Assembly: GCA_964617875.1 (NCBI GenBank)
Contig: CAZUAI010000049.1
Location: forward strand, 1-40,594
DNA: 40,594 nt
Source of the DNA: CAZMVY01 sp964617875
GTDB taxonomy: Bacteria > Planctomycetota > Phycisphaerae > UBA1845 > PWPN01
Reading direction: 5' to 3'
Position numbers and translations under genes: made by a program
The notes under the pieces: generated by a model
What the model was told of the DNA's origin: nothing
Database searches by the model: none
The model's input: only the letters and a program-made list of their open reading frames with translations
Shown: positions 1 to 7,910 of the stretch, piece after piece
Position numbering within the stretch: position 1 is the stretch's first letter
How the letters are laid out: every line of letters begins with the position of its first letter

Positions 1-143
1 CGCCGGCCGCGTGCGAAGGTTGGGCTAAACCACTTGGGACGGCAGTGCCATTCGTTCCTGACACCACCACCAAACGCGCCCGAACGCCACGTTCTTCGCG
101 ACCGTGACACCTTCTGCCCGCCGGCGAGGCGGAGAAAACGGGC
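1..143. other. Non-coding left edge
   Basis: No credible gene is seen between the window edge and the stop of the first minus-strand gene. The minus strand carries the string GTGTCAGGAACG near 48-59. It resembles the GGGGTCAGGAACC core of the 147-bp palindromic repeats at 8900 and 16483, but the match is too short to call another copy. Confidence 0.4.
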
Positions 144-2018
144 CTACGGTGCGACCGGGTGCTGCTTGGGAACGGCGGGCAAGCGGATTGTCGCCCCGAC
201 CGCCGGCGGCACCATGCGGGCCAGGCGACCATCTTGCCAGGCAAGGAAGCGGTAGAGCGGATCGTCGAGGCTCTTCTGGAACTCGAAGCGTACCGTGCGG
301 ACGCCGCCCGGCTCGGTCGCCATGACGGTGGCCGTGCACTCGGCGGTCTCGTACGTCGTGCCGGCCGACGGCATGGGCTGCCGCCCGAAGAAGAGGCGCT
401 CGAAGTGCTCGCTCAGGAACGGCGAGGACTCGCTCGTCAGTGTCATCGTGCGGTCGCCGTCGCGGGTCCACACCAGCGGGCGGCGGCCGAACTGGAGCGC
501 GAACGCCCTCGTCGTCGAGTCGGCGTGGAGAACAGACCACGTCGGCAGGAAGGACCAGCCCAACATGCTCGACGGGCCATTGACCAGGATGGCCGTCTGC
601 CCGGGCGGCGGCGGGCGATCCAGCTCGGCATTTGCGGCGGCGCTCCTGTCCGACGCGGCCAAGGCGTTCCACGCGATGCTCCGCGCGGCAGTCCCGACGA
701 TCGAAAGCGCCGTGTCGGACAGTATGAAGAAGGCTCCCAGCGCGAGCGACGCATACCGCCGGGACGCGATGCGTTCGCGCAACGGCAGGAGCGAGCCGAC
801 AAACAGGCCCATCAGGAGAGCCGTGCCCACGCCTGCGCCGAGGAAGAGACGGTCGAAGAGGTCGACGCCGGCCTCCGGCGGGAACGAAAGCAGCGCCCAG
901 CCGATCGCGAAGGCCGCGGGCCGTGAACCGCGAAGGGCGCGGGCCACAATGACCAGGACGGCCAGAAGCAGCGGCACGGCAATGCCGACGGCCGGGGCGA
1001 TCCACTGCGGCCTGCCAAAGAGGATGTCCGTCGGCAGTCCGAGCAGCAGGTTCGCCAGCCCCAGCGGGACCAGGACGGCGAGCCGGTAGAGGTACTCGCC
1101 GGTATCCAGCCACGGTGTGGCATACTGCCCCGCCCGGGTGCCGTAGCCCGCCAGCACATATCCGGCCACGTACACACACGCGAGAACGGCGAAGCCCCAC
1201 AGCACCGGCGACCGGGCCGTTCGCCGACAGGCGGCGAGCGCCGTTTCCGACGGCACGAGCCGCGCCCCGGTCGCCGACGGGCCGTCAAAAAGAAACAGGT
1301 AAAGCGCAACGATCGGCATCGCGACCAGGCCCGACTCCTTCGAGCCGCACGCGAGCGCGAAGCACGCGACCGCGGCGAACAGATACCACCGGTTCGCACT
1401 GCGGCGGTAACGGTGGATCATCAGGATGGTGGCGACGACGAAGAGGGCGGCAAGCAACGTGTTCCGGTTCGCGATCCAGCCGACCGGGACGACGGCCGAG
1501 TCTTCGAACGCGAGAAACGCAAGCGACCACAACGCGGCCGGCGCCGGCACGCCCAGGTTCCGATAGAGCCGGTACGTCAGCGCGAGCAGGGCGCCGAAGA
1601 GCGTCAGGCTGGTGATGTGGTAACCCGGCGCCCAGTCGCGCCACACCATGTAGTCCACGAAGATGCTGACGCTGGTGACCGGCCGGAAGAACCGGACCTT
1701 GAATTCGGGATCGGTCCACCAGGGGAGGAAACCCCGCTGCGCGAACGGGCTGTCGTGGAGCGGCCGTACCCCGAAGTCGTAGAGGCTCCACGGACGGAGG
1801 TGGTCGCTGTGGACCAGCCCGCGCAGGACGGCCTGGTGTACGAAGTCGTCGTACTGGAAGCCCCAGCCGAGCGATCGCGCGTTGTTCGCGACGCCGGCCA
1901 GCACGATCAGGCCCGCGATCAGCGACGCCGTCGTGCTTGACGGGTCAAGCACCGCGCCGGGGATCGGCGGGCTTGCCTCCGGCATCGGCTCGGATCGGCG
2001 CGTGTCCGATTCGCTCAC
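144..2018 (-). CDS. GT-C-like polytopic membrane protein
   Basis: This 624-residue protein has about 10-12 hydrophobic segments. An acidic pair in YDDF (about residues 56-59) lies in the first loop after the first membrane segment. Dolichyl-phosphate-mannose mannosyltransferase-like (GT-C) enzymes carry their catalytic acid at this place. Further family-like signatures are FFRPVTS, WIANRNTLLA (about 183) and KESGLVA (about 230), as in TMTC and PMT-related proteins. The C-terminal 170 residues are soluble-like. The start is GTG at 2018, with GGGGGAGG at 2027-2034 upstream. It is divergent from the macA-like gene across about 110 bp. The likely role is transfer of a sugar from a lipid-linked donor on the outer face of the membrane. 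Donor and acceptor cannot be read from the sequence. Confidence 0.6.
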   Translation of the reverse strand: MSESDTRRSEPMPEASPPIPGAVLDPSSTTASLIAGLIVLAGVANNARSLGWGFQYDDFVHQAVLRGLVHSDHLRPWSLYDFGVRPLHDSPFAQRGFLPWWTDPEFKVRFFRPVTSVSIFVDYMVWRDWAPGYHITSLTLFGALLALTYRLYRNLGVPAPAALWSLAFLAFEDSAVVPVGWIANRNTLLAALFVVATILMIHRYRRSANRWYLFAAVACFALACGSKESGLVAMPIVALYLFLFDGPSATGARLVPSETALAACRRTARSPVLWGFAVLACVYVAGYVLAGYGTRAGQYATPWLDTGEYLYRLAVLVPLGLANLLLGLPTDILFGRPQWIAPAVGIAVPLLLAVLVIVARALRGSRPAAFAIGWALLSFPPEAGVDLFDRLFLGAGVGTALLMGLFVGSLLPLRERIASRRYASLALGAFFILSDTALSIVGTAARSIAWNALAASDRSAAANAELDRPPPPGQTAILVNGPSSMLGWSFLPTWSVLHADSTTRAFALQFGRRPLVWTRDGDRTMTLTSESSPFLSEHFERLFFGRQPMPSAGTTYETAECTATVMATEPGGVRTVRFEFQKSLDDPLYRFLAWQDGRLARMVPPAVGATIRLPAVPKQHPVAP

Positions 2019-2127
2019 GCGGGTTGCCTCCCCCTTGCGCGTATGCTACGCTGCCGTCTCATGACGTCGGCCCTCCACGATGCCAGGAGGCGGGCGCACT
2101 GTCAATCACGGAAACGCGCGGTGATGC

Positions 2128-3429
2128 GTGGGTAGGTGGATTTTTCGACTGATCGTGCCGGGTGTCCTTGCCGCAGCGGCCTGGGGCGTATGGCGGTACA
2201 CGCGCGCCAAGGTCGAGATGGACGTCCGCACCGTCCACATGACCCGCGGCCCGCTGACGATGACCGTGACGGCGACCGGCCGGCTCGCGCCCACGACGCA
2301 GGTCTTCGTCGGATGCGAGGTCTCGGGCACGGTCGAGGAATTGGCCGTCAACCACAACGACGCTGTGTCGCGCGGGCAGGTGATCGCCCGCCTGAAGCCC
2401 GAGCTGTACCGCGCCGAGCACCAGCAGGCGACCGCCGAACTGGCCCGGGCGAAGGCGCAACTGCAACAGCTCGAAGTCCAGGCACGCGAGGCGCAGCGGG
2501 AGTACGAGCGCGTCTCGCGTCTCTACAAGGACGGCGCGGCGAGCGAGCAGGAGTACAACGTCCGCACGGCGGCGTACGAGGAGTCCAAGGCCAACATCGA
2601 GGCCGGCAAGGCCGCCATCCAGAGCGCGGACAGCCGCGTCCAGCTCGCCAGGTACCGGCTCGACCGGACGGTCATCACGTCGCCGATCGACGGCATCGTG
2701 CTCGACCGGCGGGTGGATGTCGGCCAGACGCTCGCCGCGACACTGCAGACGCCGGTTCTCTTCGTCCTTGCCGAGGACCTCGCGAAGATGGAACTGCTGA
2801 CCGACGTCAGCGAGGCCGACGTCGGCTACATCTGCCCCGGCCAGGAGGCGACCTTCACGGTCAACGCCTACCGCGGGCGGACGTTCCGCGGCCGCGTGCG
2901 GCAGGTCCGCAACCAGCCGAACTCCTCCGGCAGCGTCGTGACCTACACCGTCGTCGTCAGCCTCGCGAACCCCGACCACCTGCTCCGGCCCGGCATGCCC
3001 GCCGACGTGAGCATCGAGATCGTCCGCCGCGACGCCGTGACGCGGATCGCGAACAGCGCGCTGCGATTCCGGCCGCCGTTGCCGCCGGACGAGGTGCGGA
3101 AGCTGCTCGAGGGTCTGACGTGGCCGCCGCCGCCGCCGGCGATCGAGGTCACCGCGAGCCGGCCCGCCGCGACCGGCCCCGCCGAGCTGAGCATCCGCCC
3201 CCCGCCGATCGAGCCGGCAAAGGCGACGTTGTGGCGGTACGCGGCGGAAGCGTGGACGCCGGTCCCGATCTGGACCGTCTTCACCGACAACAGGGAAACG
3301 GCCGTGGCCGCCGGCCCCGGCGTCGACGAAGAGACCGCGTTCGTGACCGAGGCCCGCCGTAAGGACGCCTCGGGCAGCACGTTCCAGAAGGCGATCATGC
3401 TCTCACGGCCGGAGAACCGGAAGTTCTGA
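2128..3429 (+). CDS. macA: MacA-like periplasmic adaptor (HlyD/RND family)
   Basis: This is the membrane-fusion subunit of a MacAB-type tripartite exporter. A short cytoplasmic start is followed by one membrane anchor (residues 5-22). A split lipoyl/barrel-sandwich domain comes next (VSGTVEELAVNHNDAVSRGQ, then VITSPIDGIVLDRRVDVGQT). A coiled-coil hairpin of about 90 residues, rich in Ala, Glu and Gln, lies between its halves. A beta-barrel region (LLTDVSEADVGYICPGQEATF) and a C-terminal extension of about 100 residues complete the protein. The start is GTG at 2128, because a later start would remove the anchor. The ATPase gene follows after 15 bp and the permease overlaps that, so the three form an operon. 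No TolC-like outer-membrane gene is present in the window. The exported substrate is unknown; macrolides, peptides and lipids are all known for the family. Confidence 0.85.
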   Translation: MGRWIFRLIVPGVLAAAAWGVWRYTRAKVEMDVRTVHMTRGPLTMTVTATGRLAPTTQVFVGCEVSGTVEELAVNHNDAVSRGQVIARLKPELYRAEHQQATAELARAKAQLQQLEVQAREAQREYERVSRLYKDGAASEQEYNVRTAAYEESKANIEAGKAAIQSADSRVQLARYRLDRTVITSPIDGIVLDRRVDVGQTLAATLQTPVLFVLAEDLAKMELLTDVSEADVGYICPGQEATFTVNAYRGRTFRGRVRQVRNQPNSSGSVVTYTVVVSLANPDHLLRPGMPADVSIEIVRRDAVTRIANSALRFRPPLPPDEVRKLLEGLTWPPPPPAIEVTASRPAATGPAELSIRPPPIEPAKATLWRYAAEAWTPVPIWTVFTDNRETAVAAGPGVDEETAFVTEARRKDASGSTFQKAIMLSRPENRKF

Positions 3430-3444
3430 ACCCGCGTCCATCCC

Positions 3445-4254
3445 ATGGCGAACATCGTCGAACTGCATGAAGCTCGGAAGGTCTACGATCTCGGGGCGGT
3501 GCAGGTACACGCCCTGCGGGGCGTCGATCTGGCCGTCGCCGAGGGCGAGTTCGCCGCGATCATGGGCGCCAGCGGCTCCGGGAAAAGCACGCTGCTGAAC
3601 ATCCTCGGGTGCCTCGACCAGGCGACCGGCGGGACGTACGTGCTCGACGGGGAGCGCGTCGAACGACTGAGCGAGGAGCGGCTGGCGGCGTGTCGGCGGA
3701 CCAAGCTCGGGTTCGTGTTCCAGAGCTTCAACCTGCTGCACCGCTGCACGTCGCTGGAAAACGTCGAGCTGCCGATGATCTACCTCGGCATCCGCCGGCG
3801 CGAGCGGCTGCGGCGGGCGCAGGCGGCGATGGAGACGGTCGGCCTCGCCGACCGGATGGACCACCTTCCCGCGCAGCTCTCCGGCGGGCAGCAGCAGCGT
3901 GTCGCCCTGGCGCGGGCCCTGGTGACGCGGCCGAAACTGCTCCTCGCCGACGAGCCGACGGGCAATCTCGACTCGAAGACGGCGGAGGACGTGCTCGACC
4001 TGTTCGCCCGGCTGCAGCGCGAGGCGCGCCTCACCGTCGTCATGGTGACGCACGACCCGGACATCGCCGCGCTGGCCCACCGGGTGGTGATCCTCCACGA
4101 CGGCGTGATCGTGCACGACCAGGCGTCGCCGTCGCGCGGCGGGCCGCCGATCCCGCACATCAAGACGGTGGCGGCGCGCGGCGAATCGTCGTCCGCCGGC
4201 CCCGCCGGAGCCGGCGGCGCCGGATCACAGGAGAGGCCCTCATGGACGCCGTGA
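3445..4254 (+). CDS. MacB/LolD-type ABC transporter ATPase
   Basis: This nucleotide-binding subunit powers the adjacent MacB-type permease. All ABC motifs are intact: Walker A GASGSGKST (residues 41-49), Q-loop Gln93 in VFQSFNLL, signature LSGGQQQR (145-152), Walker B LLLADE (165-170) and the H-loop His203 in VTHD. The core ends near residue 228. About 40 Gly-, Ser-, Pro- and Ala-rich residues follow and are not part of the domain; LolD-like ATPases usually stop near 230. The last 13 bp overlap the permease start at 4242, which suggests translational coupling. The MacA-type adaptor lies directly upstream, which favours an exporter role over lipoprotein release. Confidence 0.92.
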   Translation: MANIVELHEARKVYDLGAVQVHALRGVDLAVAEGEFAAIMGASGSGKSTLLNILGCLDQATGGTYVLDGERVERLSEERLAACRRTKLGFVFQSFNLLHRCTSLENVELPMIYLGIRRRERLRRAQAAMETVGLADRMDHLPAQLSGGQQQRVALARALVTRPKLLLADEPTGNLDSKTAEDVLDLFARLQREARLTVVMVTHDPDIAALAHRVVILHDGVIVHDQASPSRGGPPIPHIKTVAARGESSSAGPAGAGGAGSQERPSWTP

Positions 4255-5468
4255 TCTGGGTGGAGAGCTTCCGCCTCGCGTTCCGCGAGATGCGGCGACG
4301 GCGCACGCGGAGCATCCTGACGATGCTCGGCGTGATCTTCGGCGTGGCGGCGATCATCGCCGTCGTCTCGATCAGCGAAGGGGCCAAGGGGACCATTCTC
4401 CAGCAGATCGCCAACCTCGGCACGAACATGATCATCATCCTGCCCGGCTCGAGCACGCAGGGCGGGGTCCGCGGCGGCGCGGGGACTCTGCAGTCGCTTA
4501 CGATGGACGACGCCGCGGCGATCGAGCGCGAGTGCACCGCCGTCGCATACTGCTCGCCCGTGACGCGCCTCGTGTGCCAGGCGGTCAGCGAACTGGCGAA
4601 CTGGGCCGTGCCCGTCACGGGCGCGACGCCCGCCTACCTGTACTGCCGTTCGTGGCCCGTCGAGAGCGGCCGCCCCATTGAGCCGAAGGAGGTGGACGCC
4701 GCCGCCAAGGTGTGCCTGATCGGCCGGACGGCGGCCGAGCAGCTCTTCGGCCAGTCCGATCCCGTGGGCCAGCCGCTGCGGATCAAGGGCACGCCGTTTA
4801 CCGTTGTGGGCGCACTGGCGCCGAAGGGGCAGAACCCCCTCGGCGAGGACCAGGACAATGTGATCATCGTGCCGATCACGGCGAGCTTCCGGTACATTCA
4901 GGGCGGCGACCGGCCCAATGCGATCGTGGCGTCGGCGGTGAACGAGTCGGACATTCCCAGCGCAATCGCGCAGATCGAGACGCTGCTCCGCCAGCGCCAC
5001 CAGATCCGCGGAACCGAGGGCGACGATTTCACCGCCAAGAGCCTCGACGAGGCCACGAAGACGGCCGAGGACACATCGAACGTGATGACGACGCTGCTCG
5101 TCAGCATCGCCGCGATCAGCCTTCTCGTCGGTGGCATCGGGATCATGAACATCATGCTCGTGACGGTGATGGAGCGGACGCGGGAGATCGGCGTGCGGAT
5201 GGCCCTGGGCGCGTCCCGCCGGATGATCATGCACCAGTTCATGATCGAGGCGGCCACGCTGGCCGGCGTCGGCGGGCTCTTCGGGGTCGCCCTGGGCGTC
5301 GTCGGCAGCAAGGTGATCGCCCGCTTCACGGAGTGGCCGGCGATCTTCACGCCGCAGCTCATCGTCGCGCCGATGCTCTTCGCCGTGACGATCGGCATGA
5401 TCTTCGGCCTGCTCCCGGCCCGCCGCGCCGCAAGGCTGAGCCCCGTGGAATCGCTGCGGCACGAATAG
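4242..5468 (+). CDS. macB: MacB-type ABC transporter permease
   Basis: The 408-residue protein has the MacB/FtsX layout. One N-terminal membrane helix (TRSILTMLGVIFGVAAIIAVV, about residues 20-40) is followed by a periplasmic domain of about 240 residues. Three C-terminal helices then span about 285-400, with the family signatures GGIGIMNIMLVTVMERTREI and LPARRAARLSPVESLRHE. The chosen ATG at 4242 follows AGGAGAGG. The reading frame stays open far upstream inside the ATPase gene, but that part is not protein-like. Together with the adaptor and ATPase it forms a mechanotransmission-type exporter. The gene ends next to a degraded minus-strand kinase fragment. Confidence 0.9.
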   Translation: MDAVIWVESFRLAFREMRRRRTRSILTMLGVIFGVAAIIAVVSISEGAKGTILQQIANLGTNMIIILPGSSTQGGVRGGAGTLQSLTMDDAAAIERECTAVAYCSPVTRLVCQAVSELANWAVPVTGATPAYLYCRSWPVESGRPIEPKEVDAAAKVCLIGRTAAEQLFGQSDPVGQPLRIKGTPFTVVGALAPKGQNPLGEDQDNVIIVPITASFRYIQGGDRPNAIVASAVNESDIPSAIAQIETLLRQRHQIRGTEGDDFTAKSLDEATKTAEDTSNVMTTLLVSIAAISLLVGGIGIMNIMLVTVMERTREIGVRMALGASRRMIMHQFMIEAATLAGVGGLFGVALGVVGSKVIARFTEWPAIFTPQLIVAPMLFAVTIGMIFGLLPARRAARLSPVESLRHE

Positions 5469-5500
5469 CCGCCCACAAACCCCGCTCATCACTCACTGCT

Positions 5501-5668
5501 TCACCCCGTGCATGCACAGGGCCGGTTCGGGCCGCCGAGGCGCGCCGAGAACGCGCGGAAGTCCGGCAGCTCCACGTCGGCATCGCCGTCGAAGTCCACG
5601 AGGATGTTCGACGGCTTCAGGTCGCGGTGGATGACCCCGTGTTGATGCCCGCAGGCCCCGGTGAAGGG
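5501..5668 (-). pseudogene. Relic: Ser/Thr kinase catalytic loop joined to a dockerin-like motif
   Basis: On the minus strand a 55-codon open stretch lies between an in-frame TAA (5669-5671) and TGA (5501-5503). It has no sensible start codon. The first half reads HQHGVIHRDLKPSNILV, the catalytic loop of a Hanks-type Ser/Thr kinase including the catalytic Asp. It continues directly as DFDGDADVELPDF, then FSARLGGP. That is the pattern of a dockerin-like or EF-hand calcium-binding repeat common at the C-terminus of secreted planctomycete proteins, not a kinase activation segment. The piece is too short to be a gene and is best read as a recombined remnant of two genes. Its upstream end abuts the HAD gene promoter. 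Confidence 0.6.
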
Positions 5669-5699
5669 TTACGACCCTCCGCCGGGACCGGTGTATAAT
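5669..5699 (+). promoter_or_regulatory. Sigma-70-like promoter for the HAD gene
   Basis: A perfect TATAAT lies at 5694-5699, with a weak -35 candidate TTACGA at 5669-5674 (19-bp spacer). Transcription would start near 5706, which is the A of the ATG of the HAD gene. The message would therefore be leaderless. Confidence 0.5.
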
Positions 5700-5705
5700 G
5701 CCCGG

Positions 5706-6461
5706 ATGAACTGGGACACGATCGACGTGATTCTTCTGGATTGGGGCGGGACGCTGGCTCGCGTGGCTACGCAGGACGAGGCCTGGCTGCGGGGGGCGCG
5801 GGCCGTGTGCGACGTTCTGGCGCGGCACGGGTTCACCTGTCCGGATGCCTCCGATCGGCTCATCCGCATGGTCCACGAGGCCGAGATCCGGGCCCAGCAC
5901 GACCCGAGCCACGTCGAGGTGGACGTGAACGACCTCTTCGCCGAATGGGCGACGGCGTGCGGCTGGCCCCGCCCGGGCGACGCGGTCCGCGACGAGGCGG
6001 TCCACGCCTTCGGCGAGAACTGGATCGGATGCCTGCACGTGTACCCATGGACGACGGATACGCTGGCCGCGCTGCACACGCGGGGCTATCGCCTCGGCGT
6101 CGCAAGCAACTGCTGGACGCCGTCGCGCTACGTCCATGCGGAACTCGACCGCCACGGCTTCCGCCCGTTCGTCCACGGCGTGACGCTCTCGTGCGAGGTC
6201 GGCTACCGCAAACCCGCCCGCGTCCTCTACGAGACCGCCCTGCGTGCGGCCGTCGGCAATGGGGCCCTGCCGCCGCCGGAGCGTGTGCTGTTCGTGGGCG
6301 ATTCGCCGATCCCGGACATTGCCGGTCCGGCCGCGATGGGGATGAAGACGGCCCTGGTCCGCAACGACGAAAGCCCCTGCCCCCGCGAAGAGTTCGAGCA
6401 GGTCAGCCCGGACCTCCGCCTGGATACCGTGACCGATCTCCTGAGAGTCCTGCCGGGCTGA
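5706..6461 (+). CDS. HAD-superfamily hydrolase
   Basis: This 251-residue protein has the HAD core with a C1-type helical cap (about residues 22-118). Motif I is LLDWGGTL with nucleophile Asp12. Motif II is the Ser in VASNCW (Ser134), motif III is Lys169 in YRKP, and motif IV is GDSPIPD (198-204). The residue two after the nucleophile is Gly14, not the Asp that phosphatases use as general acid. Dehalogenase- and phosphonatase-like members also lack that Asp, so the reaction need not be phosphatase. ATG 5706 was preferred to an upstream in-frame start at 5661. The protein begins naturally at MNWDTIDVILLDWGG, and a TATAAT box lies where it would make a leaderless transcript from 5706. The substrate is unknown. 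Confidence 0.8.
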   Translation: MNWDTIDVILLDWGGTLARVATQDEAWLRGARAVCDVLARHGFTCPDASDRLIRMVHEAEIRAQHDPSHVEVDVNDLFAEWATACGWPRPGDAVRDEAVHAFGENWIGCLHVYPWTTDTLAALHTRGYRLGVASNCWTPSRYVHAELDRHGFRPFVHGVTLSCEVGYRKPARVLYETALRAAVGNGALPPPERVLFVGDSPIPDIAGPAAMGMKTALVRNDESPCPREEFEQVSPDLRLDTVTDLLRVLPG

Positions 6462-6485
6462 GTACGGACACACAAAGACCGGCTG

Positions 6486-6537
6486 CGTGGCACGGGCATC
6501 CTGCCCGTGACCCCACGGCCTGGAAGGCCGTGCCACG
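6486..6537. repeat. Nested palindrome between convergent genes
   Basis: Outer arms CGTGGCACGG (6486-6495) and CCGTGCCACG (6528-6537) pair perfectly over 10 bp. Two further perfect 7-bp hairpins can form instead: CACGGGC/GCCCGTG (6491-6509) and CACGGCC/GGCCGTG (6514-6532). The element separates the convergent HAD and enolase-family genes and could terminate transcription from both sides. There is no T-tract, so a mobile or repetitive origin is equally possible. Confidence 0.6.
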
Positions 6538-6560
6538 GACGGGCGATCCAGCGTACGCAG

Positions 6561-7748
6561 TCAGAATCGCAGCGTGACGGGCTCTTCGGCCAGTGGGGCG
6601 CGCAGCAGTCCGGGCTCCACGTGGATGCCCCAGCCGTCGCCGGCGAGCGGCTTGACGCGCCCGCCGTAGCCAAACCGCACCGGGCGGCGCACGACATCGC
6701 CCCGCAGCAGAAACCGGCCGTAGCTCCCTTCGGCGAATGTGATGCCCGGCACGCACTCGATGAACCGCCGGCCGGCCGCCGACAGGATGCTCGTCTCGCC
6801 CACCATGCATCCGAGCTGGAACGTCAGCCGCCTCTGCCGTGCGAACCCCGCCAGACGCATCGCCGGCAGCAGCCCGCCGTTCTTGCTGATGCGGATGTTC
6901 AGGGCGTCCATCACGCCGTCCGCCGCCATCCGCTCGGCGTCGTCGATCGTCAGCAGCGACTCGTCGGGCATGACCGCGATTGACGAAACGCGGCGGATCT
7001 CGCGGACCAGGTGCTCCTGCCCGCGCGGAAACGGCTGCTCGACGCACGCGATCGGCATCGACGCCCACGCCTCCAGCCGGCGCACGGCGACATCGGCCGT
7101 CCACCCCCCGTTGGCGTCGATGCGGAGCGTACACTGCCGGCCCAGTGACGAGCCCAGCGTTGCGACGACCGCCCGGATGCGAGCATCATCATCCTCGAAG
7201 CCGACCTTGAGCTTGAAATCGCGAAGGCCGAACCACCACATCTTCCGGACCGACGTGCGCAGGCCCGCCGGATCGCCGCCGGAGAGTACGCCGCTGTAGG
7301 TGACACGGCCGACGCTTCCCGGCGGGCCGAAACCGGGCAGCCCCAGCCAGCCGGCTGCCTCCGTCAACGGACGGCGGAAGTGCCGGCTGTACGCATCGAG
7401 CAGAGCCAGCTCGAGCCCCGCCCGCGCCGCCAGGAGCGGCCGGCCGTTCTCCGCGCGGTACGGCAGCGCGTCGATCCGTTCGAGGGCCGCGATGAAGCTC
7501 TCGGGGCGCCAGGCCTCCATGCCGCGGGTCAGGACGGTGGACAGGTCTTCGATGGCCGAGGCGATCGTCTCGCCCGTGACGTACGGCCGCGGCAGCGTCT
7601 CGCCGTAGCCGACCTCGCCGCTGCGAAGCTCGACGGCGACGACGAGGGGATCGGCCATGCGCCGCTCGGCGGCGGCGTGCGAAAACGCCTTCTTCAGCGG
7701 GATCGCCAGGGGATACAGGCGCACGCACTGGACCTGCGATCGAGTCAA
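6561..7748 (-). CDS. Enolase-superfamily enzyme (MLE / dipeptide epimerase-like)
   Basis: This 395-residue protein has the N-terminal capping domain (LYPLAIPLKKAFSHA and onward) and a C-terminal (beta/alpha)7 barrel. Visible catalytic elements are the KxK pair Lys179/Lys181 in FKLKVG and metal ligands Asp211 (DANGGW), Glu237 (VEQPF) and Asp262 (MPDES). The SKNGG loop (Lys289) should supply the opposite base. This set defines the muconate-lactonizing subgroup, which includes dipeptide epimerases and o-succinylbenzoate synthases. Substrate cannot be assigned from these residues alone. The start is TTG at 7748 with GGAG about 8 nt upstream; GTG near 7722 is an alternative. Its neighbours do not suggest a pathway. 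Confidence 0.82.
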   Translation of the reverse strand: MTRSQVQCVRLYPLAIPLKKAFSHAAAERRMADPLVVAVELRSGEVGYGETLPRPYVTGETIASAIEDLSTVLTRGMEAWRPESFIAALERIDALPYRAENGRPLLAARAGLELALLDAYSRHFRRPLTEAAGWLGLPGFGPPGSVGRVTYSGVLSGGDPAGLRTSVRKMWWFGLRDFKLKVGFEDDDARIRAVVATLGSSLGRQCTLRIDANGGWTADVAVRRLEAWASMPIACVEQPFPRGQEHLVREIRRVSSIAVMPDESLLTIDDAERMAADGVMDALNIRISKNGGLLPAMRLAGFARQRRLTFQLGCMVGETSILSAAGRRFIECVPGITFAEGSYGRFLLRGDVVRRPVRFGYGGRVKPLAGDGWGIHVEPGLLRAPLAEEPVTLRF

Positions 7749-7910
7749 GCCAGGGCTCCGTCATCAGGCAGCGGCGTGGATCTTACGAGATGCCCGCGTT
7801 GTTCGCCAACGACGTGCCGAAGCGACAATCGCTTCAAGGGTTGCGGAGGGACACGCCCGCCCCGCCCTCTTCCATGTCGGCGGAGGGGGATTCCCGCCCG
7901 GCGGCAACGA

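Noticed and set aside
1..60. A possible further copy of the palindromic repeat at the left edge
   Set aside because: Only about 12 bases around GTGTCAGGAACG match and the window ends before any second arm.
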